Source: an uncultured Sterolibacteriaceae bacterium
Lineage (GTDB): Bacteria; Pseudomonadota; Gammaproteobacteria; Burkholderiales; Rhodocyclaceae
Direction of reading: 5' to 3'
DNA: 64,000 nucleotides
NCBI GenBank assembly: GCA_937888595.1
Contig: CALARK010000026.1
Span: 100,767 to 164,766 of the forward strand
Shown: positions 58,407 to 64,000 of the stretch, one piece after another
Layout of the letters: each line of letters begins with the position of its first letter
Position numbering within the stretch: the first letter of the stretch is position 1
Program-made: the position numbers and the translations under genes
Notes under the pieces: model-generated
What the model saw: the letters and a program-made list of their open reading frames with translations, nothing else
Databases searched by the model: none
What the model was told of the DNA's origin: nothing

Positions 58407-58948
58407 TTCCGTACCTCGTAGCGATAGAGCCTGACGTCGGGTGACCAGAATTCGGACGGGAAGCCGGCCTTTTGTTTCAGGTGGTCGAGGAACTGGCGCG
58501 GCCCGGGCAGGCTTTCCCAGACTTGCGGCAGGAAGGTGCCGCGCCGGCCGCGATATTCGAGGATCATGCCGTCGATGCCGGGACGCATCTGGCGGATAGC
58601 GTCTTCCTCGTCGGCAACGGGCAGGGGCTCGGGCACTGTCAGCAGCGAGACTTCGATACGGGTGCGCTCCAGTTCGTCGTGTTCCAGCGGCATGAAGCGC
58701 GGATCGCGAAAGGCGGCGGCCTTGGCGTTCTGACGTACGTCGGAGTCCAGTGCCCGCCAGGCTTCGAGCGAGCCGATGCAGCCGCGCAACTGCCCGGCTT
58801 GCGTCAGCGTGACAAAGGTCGCGCCGGGTTCCCGCAGCGCCGGATGGCCGGGTTCCGTCTGCAGCGACAACCCGAACTCACCGGCGATGGCGTTGCGGGC
58901 CCGGACGAGGAGGGCGTGGCCCAGTGCGTCGATGGCATCGTCAGGCAT
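58382..58948 (-). CDS. amrA: AMMECR1-domain protein (AmmeMemoRadiSam protein A)
   Basis: A 188-residue AMMECR1 protein with the signature LRGCIGSLEAWR and the family strand EVSLLTVPEPLPV, then GMILEYRGRRGTFLPQVW. The function is unknown; the conserved cysteine in RGCIG is suspected to be catalytic. ATG 58948 overlaps the MEMO stop by 8 bp. Confidence 0.92.
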
Positions 58949-59756
58949 GGCCGCTCTCGAAGAATGCGAAGCTCGCATAGCCGACCACGCGCGACTTGTC
59001 ACCGGAGGTATCGCCGGAGTTGCGCAGGTCGAGCAGCCGGGGCTGCAGTCCGTGGCGTGAGGCGATTTCGATCAGGCCGTTGATCGGGGTGGCGCCACAG
59101 GCCTGCTCGTGATCGAGCAGCAGGCGCAGATGGGCGATGTCGTCGGCGGTATGGCGGTCGCGGCGCTGTGCATCGGGATAGGGGTGGTAATGCGAAAGAT
59201 CCGAGCTGATGACGATCAGGGTTTCCGGGCCGCCCCAGAGCAGGTCGAGGACTTCGGCGACTTCGTCGGGCGTGGCGTAGCCGACGGCGAACGGAACCAC
59301 CGAAAAGCTCGCCAGCACCTGCTGCAGGAAGGGCAGTTGCACTTCCAGCGAATGTTCCTGTGCATGGGCGGCTTCGTGACGCACGACCTGCGGCAGCGCG
59401 AGGGCTGCCGAGATGGCGGCCTGATCGAGCGGGACCGTGCCGAGCGGCGTGGCAAACGCCGAGACGTGGGGAACGGCGAGGCCGCGGATCGGCACCCGGT
59501 GGCAGGGGCCGAGCAGGATGACGCGCCGGATCGTAGCGGCATGGGGCACCAGGCAGGCGTAGGCGCTGGCGGCGATCGCTCCGGAGTAGATGTACCCGGC
59601 ATGCGGCACGATAATGGCTTTGGGGCAGGCTGAAAAAGTCGGCGCCGGCGCGACGGCGTCAGCCAGCAGGGTCGTGATTTCGCCGGCGAGGGTGTCGGGG
59701 TCGCCGGGATAGAACATGCCCGCGACGGCGGGAGGACGGGTGCCCTGCATTTCCAT
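58941..59756 (-). CDS. amrB: MEMO1-like protein (AmmeMemoRadiSam protein B)
   Basis: A 271-residue MEMO/dioxygenase-fold protein with the family motifs PHAGYIYSG, LGPCHRVPI, EHSLEVQLPFLQ and SSDLSHYHPY, which bring the metal-binding histidines together. Near the N-terminus, AVAPAPTF is encoded by repeat copy 16 at the point where MEMO proteins vary. It heads the set of three on the minus strand. Confidence 0.92.
   Translation of the reverse strand: MEMQGTRPPAVAGMFYPGDPDTLAGEITTLLADAVAPAPTFSACPKAIIVPHAGYIYSGAIAASAYACLVPHAATIRRVILLGPCHRVPIRGLAVPHVSAFATPLGTVPLDQAAISAALALPQVVRHEAAHAQEHSLEVQLPFLQQVLASFSVVPFAVGYATPDEVAEVLDLLWGGPETLIVISSDLSHYHPYPDAQRRDRHTADDIAHLRLLLDHEQACGATPINGLIEIASRHGLQPRLLDLRNSGDTSGDKSRVVGYASFAFFESGHA
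59634..59657 (+). repeat. dispersed 24-bp element, copy 16 (inside MEMO gene)
   Basis: Matches 23 of 24 bases; read on the minus strand as AVAPAPTF. Confidence 0.88.
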
Positions 59757-59803
59757 GACGATGCCTCCTTTCCTCACCCGGTGTGGGGACGGGCAAAGCG
59801 GAA

Positions 59804-61057
59804 TCAAGCCAAGAGAACGATGCCGATGAGGAATCCTACGCCGATTGCTGCCAGTCCGGGAAGTGCCCGACGGGCGAGATCGCGGCCGCCGATGGTGATG
59901 ACCAGACCGGATTTGAAGACGAGATTGGATAGCGCTGCCAGGCCGATGGCGATCACCGTCGGGTCGGAGATCAGGGTGTTCTGGTTGAACAGGCGCAATG
60001 TCGACAGGGCGATGGCATCGATGTCGGTGAAGCCCGAAACGAAGGCGACCAGATAGAGGCCCTGGCTGCCGGCGATATTTTGCAGCCAGGCGGAGAGCAA
60101 CAGGACGATGCCGTAGAGCAGGCCGAACGTGAGGGCGGTGCGAATCTCCGTCGGGTTCTTCACCTCCGGCAGCGGCAGTTCGCCAGCGGCAGTCAGGGTG
60201 CGCCACTTGAAGGCCGCGACGAGGACGCCGAACAGCAGGCCGATGCCGAGGACGCCGGCCAGCGGCACCAGCAAAGTCGGCGCCAGCACGACGGCGATGA
60301 TGCCGATGCGCAGGATGACGACCAGGTTGGCGATGAGGATGACGAGCGTGGCGGTGGCCGTGAGTCCGGCGTCGTCGCGCGCATTGCGGGCGAAGACCAT
60401 CGTCGTCGCCGTGGATGATACGAGGCCCCCGAAAAAGCCGAGCAGCGGAGCGCCATGCCGGTTGCCGACGATGCGCAGGGCGGCGTAGCCGGCCAGCGAA
60501 AGCCCCGAGATCAGCACGACCATCCACCAGATCTGGTGCGGGTTGAGCGCGTCATAGGGGCCGTAATCCCGATTCGGCAGGATCGGCAGGATGACGAGCG
60601 ACAGCACGCCGAACTGCAGGATCGAGATCAGGTCCTTGTGCGTCAGGCTGCGCGAGACGACTTGCAGTTGTGTTTTGAAGTAGAGCAGCACGGTGGTGGT
60701 GATCGCGAGCATGACCGCGAGCGTCGCCTGGCCGTACCAGACGAGCACGCCAAGACCGTAGCAGAGCATCAGGGCGATCACCGAGGTGGTGCCGGGGTCG
60801 CCGTCGTCGAGCGGGTCGCGGGCCTGGGCGACGATCATCATCGCCGCCACCATGAGCAGGCCGACCGCGACGAGCCAGCCGCTGCCGGTCTTTTCGCCGA
60901 GCATTCCGGCCAGGCAGCCGAGCAGGGCGGTGAGGGCGAAAGTACGCAGGCCGGCCTTGGTGTCGGTCTTGCGCTCGCGTTCCAGCCCGATCAGCAGGCC
61001 GATGCCGAGGCTGATGGCGAAGGCTTGGACGACAGGATAGGCAGCCGGTTCGAACAT
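59804..61057 (-). CDS. MgtC-type/DUF4010 membrane protein
   Basis: A 417-residue polytopic membrane protein. The N-terminal part (AISLGIGLLIGLERERK, then GLRTFALTALLGCLAG) is the MgtC/SapB-like pattern, and the C-terminal half is DUF4010, with helices such as GLYLVAFVSGFTDIDAIALS. No function is proven; magnesium homeostasis is known only for MgtC itself. It lies 47 bp upstream of the MEMO gene and only 22 bp from the divergent ispD start. Confidence 0.85.
   Translation of the reverse strand: MFEPAAYPVVQAFAISLGIGLLIGLERERKTDTKAGLRTFALTALLGCLAGMLGEKTGSGWLVAVGLLMVAAMMIVAQARDPLDDGDPGTTSVIALMLCYGLGVLVWYGQATLAVMLAITTTVLLYFKTQLQVVSRSLTHKDLISILQFGVLSLVILPILPNRDYGPYDALNPHQIWWMVVLISGLSLAGYAALRIVGNRHGAPLLGFFGGLVSSTATTMVFARNARDDAGLTATATLVILIANLVVILRIGIIAVVLAPTLLVPLAGVLGIGLLFGVLVAAFKWRTLTAAGELPLPEVKNPTEIRTALTFGLLYGIVLLLSAWLQNIAGSQGLYLVAFVSGFTDIDAIALSTLRLFNQNTLISDPTVIAIGLAALSNLVFKSGLVITIGGRDLARRALPGLAAIGVGFLIGIVLLA
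60273..60295 (+). repeat. dispersed 24-bp element, copy 17 (weak)
   Basis: Matches 20 of 24 bases; read as AVVLAPTL within a membrane helix region. It may be a chance resemblance. Confidence 0.35.
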
Positions 61058-61079
61058 GAAGCCATTATAGAATTACGCC

Positions 61080-61778
61080 ATGAGCTATTTTGCCTTGGTT
61101 CCTGCAGCCGGCGGCGGCGTCCGCATGGGCAGCGATTGCCCCAAGCAGTACCTGCCGCTGGCGGGGCGTCCCGTCTTGTGGCATACGCTCGCCGCGCTGT
61201 CGTCCGTGTCTGAGGTCGGGCAGGTGTTCGTTGTACTGGCAGACCAGGATACGCAGTGGGATCGCTTCGACTGGAGCGAGTTCTCCGGACGGCTGACGGT
61301 GCTCCGCTGCGGCGGTGAGACACGTGCCGAAAGCGTCACCAATGGCTTGCGGGCGATGCGCGAAACGGCCGCCCCCGACGACTGGGTGCTGGTCCACGAT
61401 GCGGCGCGCTGCTGCCTCACGCCGGCCCATGTCGGGAAGCTGATTGCCGAAGTCGGCGACGATGCCGTTGGCGGCCTGCTGGCTGTACCGGTGGCCGATA
61501 CGCTCAAGCGCGGCCACGAAACGATTGCGGATGGCGTGCGTGTCGCGGCGACGGTCGCCCGCGATGAGCTGTGGCAGGCCCAGACGCCGCAGATGTTCCG
61601 CCTCGGCCTGCTGGCCGAAGCGCTCGAATATGCGCCGCGCGTTACCGACGAGGCGAGCGCGATCGAGGCGCTCGGCCTGCATCCGCGCCTGGTCGCCGCC
61701 GATGCGACCAATCTCAAGGTGACCTATCCGCTCGATCTGCGCCTGGCCGAGTGGATCCTGCAGAACCGGGAGGCTTGA
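61080..61778 (+). CDS. ispD: 2-C-methyl-D-erythritol 4-phosphate cytidylyltransferase
   Basis: Third step of the MEP isoprenoid pathway. The 232 residues begin [24 protein letters not shown], the CTP-binding glycine-rich loop, with [10 protein letters not shown] and the late [18 protein letters not shown]. It is followed one base later by ispF, the next-but-one enzyme in the pathway. Confidence 0.97.
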   Translation: MSYFALVPAAGGGVRMGSDCPKQYLPLAGRPVLWHTLAALSSVSEVGQVFVVLADQDTQWDRFDWSEFSGRLTVLRCGGETRAESVTNGLRAMRETAAPDDWVLVHDAARCCLTPAHVGKLIAEVGDDAVGGLLAVPVADTLKRGHETIADGVRVAATVARDELWQAQTPQMFRLGLLAEALEYAPRVTDEASAIEALGLHPRLVAADATNLKVTYPLDLRLAEWILQNREA

Positions 61779-61779
61779 A

Positions 61780-62259
61780 ATGGACGTGAGAGTCGGTCAG
61801 GGGTGGGATGTCCATCCGCTGGTACCCGGGCGGCCGCTGATTCTCGGCGGCGTGACGATTCCCCACGCCATGGGCCTGCATGGCCACTCGGACGCGGATG
61901 CGCTGCTCCATGCGATTACCGATGCCCTGCTCGGCGCCGCGGGCATGGGGGACATCGGCGGCATGTTTCCGGACAGCGATGCGCGCTGGAAGGGGGCAGA
62001 CAGCCGCGTTCTCCTGCGCAGCGCGCTGGCGGCCGTGCAGGCGGCCGGATGGCAGGTCGTCAATGTCGATAGCACCGTGATCGCACAGGCCCCGCGCATC
62101 GCGCCCCATGTCGCGGCGATGCGCGCCAATATCGCCGCCGATCTGGGCGTTGCGCCCGATGCGGTGAATATCAAGGGAAAGACGGCCGAAAGGCTGGGCT
62201 TCGTCGGGCGGGGCGAAGGCATCGCCACGGAGGCCGTCGTGTTGCTGCGGCGTGGCTGA
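61780..62259 (+). CDS. ispF: 2-C-methyl-D-erythritol 2,4-cyclodiphosphate synthase
   Basis: Forms the cyclodiphosphate in the MEP pathway. The 159 residues have the zinc site DVHPLVPG and [21 protein letters not shown], then [13 protein letters not shown], matching the family throughout. It overlaps the ligase-like gene by 8 bp. Confidence 0.97.
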   Translation: MDVRVGQGWDVHPLVPGRPLILGGVTIPHAMGLHGHSDADALLHAITDALLGAAGMGDIGGMFPDSDARWKGADSRVLLRSALAAVQAAGWQVVNVDSTVIAQAPRIAPHVAAMRANIAADLGVAPDAVNIKGKTAERLGFVGRGEGIATEAVVLLRRG

Positions 62260-62824
62260 GTCGGGGTCGCGACGGCTCTTTTTCGCCCTGTGGCCTGACG
62301 AGGCGGCGCTCGACAGGCTCGATGCCCTTGCCCGGACGGGTGTGGAATGTTGCGGCGGACGCCGCATGCGCCGCGATACGCTGCATGTGACGCTGGCTTT
62401 TCTCGGGGCGGTTCACGAGGCGCGGCTTCCCCTGCTTGTCGAGGCCGCCGGGACGGTGGCGGCGGAGGCGCCGCCATTCGAGGTCGTACTCGACCGGGTC
62501 GGCTGGTGGCCCGACAACCACATCCTCTGGCTGGGTTGCACCTCGATGCCGTCCCGCCATCGCCGACTTCATGATGCCCTGGTGCAGGCACTGGGATCGG
62601 CCGGCTTTCCCTCCGAGACCCGGGCCTACCATCCCCATCTCACTTTGGTGCGTCGGGCGCAATGCCTGTCCCTGCCCCCGCCGGGTCCGCCCGTGCGCTG
62701 GCAGACGCAGGAGTTCAGTCTGGTCGAGTCACGGTTGCAGGGCGATGGTGCCCGATATCGGGTCTTGAATCACTGGCCCCTGGAAGGCAGGCGGCGGGGG
62801 AGTGACTGCTTCGTTATCACTTGA
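62252..62824 (+). CDS. thpR: RNA 2',3'-cyclic phosphodiesterase (2'-5' RNA ligase family)
   Basis: A 190-residue 2H phosphoesterase with both H-x-T motifs, HVTLAFLG and HLTLVRR. Family enzymes open 2',3'-cyclic phosphates or join tRNA halves in vitro; the cellular role is unclear. It starts within the ispF end, so it is in the same operon. A weak resemblance to the 24-bp repeat at 62548-62569 falls in [10 protein letters not shown] and is not counted as a copy. Confidence 0.88.
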   Translation: MAESGSRRLFFALWPDEAALDRLDALARTGVECCGGRRMRRDTLHVTLAFLGAVHEARLPLLVEAAGTVAAEAPPFEVVLDRVGWWPDNHILWLGCTSMPSRHRRLHDALVQALGSAGFPSETRAYHPHLTLVRRAQCLSLPPPGPPVRWQTQEFSLVESRLQGDGARYRVLNHWPLEGRRRGSDCFVIT

Positions 62825-62901
62825 AGTAGTGATACCTGCCCGCTTGGCATGTGGTATATGCTTGGCTCCCATATTGGTGCATCAAGTCCCTTAACACGAT
62901 C

Positions 62902-63936
62902 GTGTCAAACCGGAAAAGAAAACGTCTCAAATTGCTGTGCGTCGATCCGTCGCCATCGCTGCGTGCGGTTTTGGGACAGCTTGGAGATGACTGGGGACTG
63001 GACATGAGATTGTGCGCCAGCTTGGCGGAGGTGCGCGAAAGCCTGAACGGGGCACCCTACGATCTTGTCATCACCGCAGCGGAGTTGCCCGATGGCGGTT
63101 ACCTCGACGTGCTGTCCAGCGTGCGGAGCCGGGAGGACATGGGGCTGGTCCCCGTCCTGCTTCTGGTCGCGGGGCGCAATGAACATGTCGTACAGCAGGC
63201 CTTCGACAAGGGGATGACCGAGGTTTTCTTCAAGCGCGATCTCGATGACCTGGCCCGCTATCTAGAAAATTTCAGCACCAGCAGTTCGGTGGGGCGCGGC
63301 AAGGGAGCGGTATTGCGCGCTCTGGTCGTCGAGGACGACCGTGCACTGGGCGCTTACTACAAGGAATGCCTGGCTCGTTACGGCTTTGCCGTCGACCATG
63401 TGCCCTCCGGTGATGCCGCGCTCTGGGAGGCCGAACGTCATCGTTTCGACTTCATTCTGGTCGATCTTGTCCTGAACGGCAGTTGCTCCGGCATACAGTT
63501 CCTGCGGCGCTTGCGCCAGCCGATGCTCGCTTCATCCCGGGCCGTGGCCATCGCCATGTCCGGCTATGCCGACGAGGCGCGGCGCCTGGAGGCTTTGCGG
63601 GCCGGTGCCAACGCCTTCATCGCCAAGCCCGTCGATGAGGCCGAGCTCTCGGCGCACATCATCGGCATGACGCATCGGCGCACGGATGAAAGGACTAGCC
63701 CGGACGCAGAAGCGAAAGCGCTCCCGGCACAGCAGTGCAAGCGGTGCGAACCCTGTCAGCTGACGCCGCGGGAGTCGAACATCTGTTCCCTCGTTGCGAT
63801 GGGCTTCAGTGACAAGCGCATTGCCGAGGACATGGGGGTCAGCTACTGGACGGTACGCACCCATATCGCCCATGCCTTCAAGAAATGCCAGGTCGGAAAT
63901 CGCGTCGAACTGGTACGTCGGCTGCAGGGTGATTGA
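62902..63936 (+). CDS. double-receiver LuxR-type response regulator
   Basis: A 344-residue regulator with two receiver domains and a LuxR-type helix-turn-helix. In the first receiver the phospho-acceptor aspartate is replaced by Ala (VITAAELPDGG), so it is probably not phosphorylated. The second keeps VVEDD, the acceptor in ILVDLVLNG and the lysine in FIAKPVD. The DNA-binding domain reads LTPRESNICSLVAMGFSDKRIAEDMGV. GTG 62902 is chosen as the first start giving family-like sequence; an upstream GTG at 62851 is possible. No partner kinase is adjacent. Confidence 0.83.
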   Translation: MSNRKRKRLKLLCVDPSPSLRAVLGQLGDDWGLDMRLCASLAEVRESLNGAPYDLVITAAELPDGGYLDVLSSVRSREDMGLVPVLLLVAGRNEHVVQQAFDKGMTEVFFKRDLDDLARYLENFSTSSSVGRGKGAVLRALVVEDDRALGAYYKECLARYGFAVDHVPSGDAALWEAERHRFDFILVDLVLNGSCSGIQFLRRLRQPMLASSRAVAIAMSGYADEARRLEALRAGANAFIAKPVDEAELSAHIIGMTHRRTDERTSPDAEAKALPAQQCKRCEPCQLTPRESNICSLVAMGFSDKRIAEDMGVSYWTVRTHIAHAFKKCQVGNRVELVRRLQGD

Positions 63937-63964
63937 GGCCCCCCGAAAATCTTTGAGAAAGGTG

Positions 63965-63992
63965 TTGACGGGGGTGTTGAGATCTATATAAT
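63965..63992 (+). promoter_or_regulatory. strong sigma-70 promoter at right edge
   Basis: TTGACG (63965-63970) and TATAAT (63987-63992) with a 16-base spacer, followed by GCGGCCCT. It points out of the window and is of the strength seen before tRNA or rRNA genes, though the gene itself is not visible. Confidence 0.8.
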
Positions 63993-64000
63993 GCGGCCCT

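Noticed and set aside
62548..62569. Partial match to the element in thpR
   Set aside because: It is read in a third frame ([10 protein letters not shown]) in a region that is normal for the family.
62844..62862. Possible sigma-54 site (TGGCATG then TATGCT) upstream of the last regulator
   Set aside because: The spacing between the GG and GC elements is 12 bases, not 10.

Overview
The window is a GC-rich (roughly two-thirds G+C) chromosomal segment that looks like a chemolithotrophic betaproteobacterium of the sulfur-oxidising Rhodocyclales/Nitrosomonadales type. The clues are a complete oxidative (reverse) dsr operon, [NiFe]-hydrogenase maturation genes, a PPi-dependent phosphofructokinase next to a proton-pumping pyrophosphatase, and small families typical of betaproteobacteria (DUF2788, DUF3579). 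The genus cannot be fixed from sequence alone. No tRNA, rRNA, CRISPR array, insertion sequence or prophage was seen.

Layout. 1-5.7 kb (+): hydrogenase accessory genes hybE, a methyltransferase, hypA, hypB, hypF, then an SDR dehydrogenase. 5.8-19.2 kb (-): one long sulfur-oxidation operon dsrA-B-E-F-H-C-M-K-L-J-O-P-N-R ending in cobA, which supplies siroheme/siroamide for DsrAB. 19.5-22.3 kb (+): a divergent accessory operon with a 78-aa unknown, an orphan Cas6/Cmx6-like protein, a DsrC paralogue lacking the terminal redox cysteine, a 202-aa unknown and a TauD-like dioxygenase. 22.4-25.6 kb: HDOD, metallo-beta-lactamase-fold and J-domain proteins. 25.7-28.7 kb (+): exbB-exbD-lpxK-Trm112-like-kdsB. 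28.8-32.9 kb (+): adk, pfp, hppA, a pyrophosphate-centred energy module. 33-35.3 kb: murJ (-), rpsT (+), a DUF3579 gene (-). 35.5-40 kb (+): argD-argF-argG followed by DUF2788, ppnP and yajQ. 40-44.8 kb: amidotransferase, two Nudix hydrolases, CobD/CbiB-like protein, thiolase, a small alpha/beta-barrel-like protein. 44.9-50.8 kb (+): NarX/NarL-type two-component pair, DEAD-box helicase, and a hybrid sensor kinase broken by an internal deletion. 50.8-54.9 kb (-): lpxH, two cyclophilins, an L,D-transpeptidase and a TPR protein that share a C-terminal domain. 55.1-56.5 kb (+): cysS. 56.5-61.1 kb (-): a DUF4010 membrane protein, the three-gene AmmeMemoRadiSam set and an outer-membrane beta-barrel. 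61.1-63.9 kb (+): ispD-ispF, a 2'-5' RNA ligase-like protein and a double-receiver regulator. A strong promoter sits at the right edge, probably for a gene outside.

Two signals stand out. First, a dispersed 24-bp GC-rich element occurs about 17 times in both orientations, at gene 3' ends and also inside at least six genes, where it is read most often as AVPPAPTF. Second, the Cas6-like gene has no CRISPR partner here, sits head-to-head with dsrA, and the dsrA-dsrB spacer carries a strong hairpin that could be an RNA-processing site. Both are readings of the sequence that need database and experimental checks.
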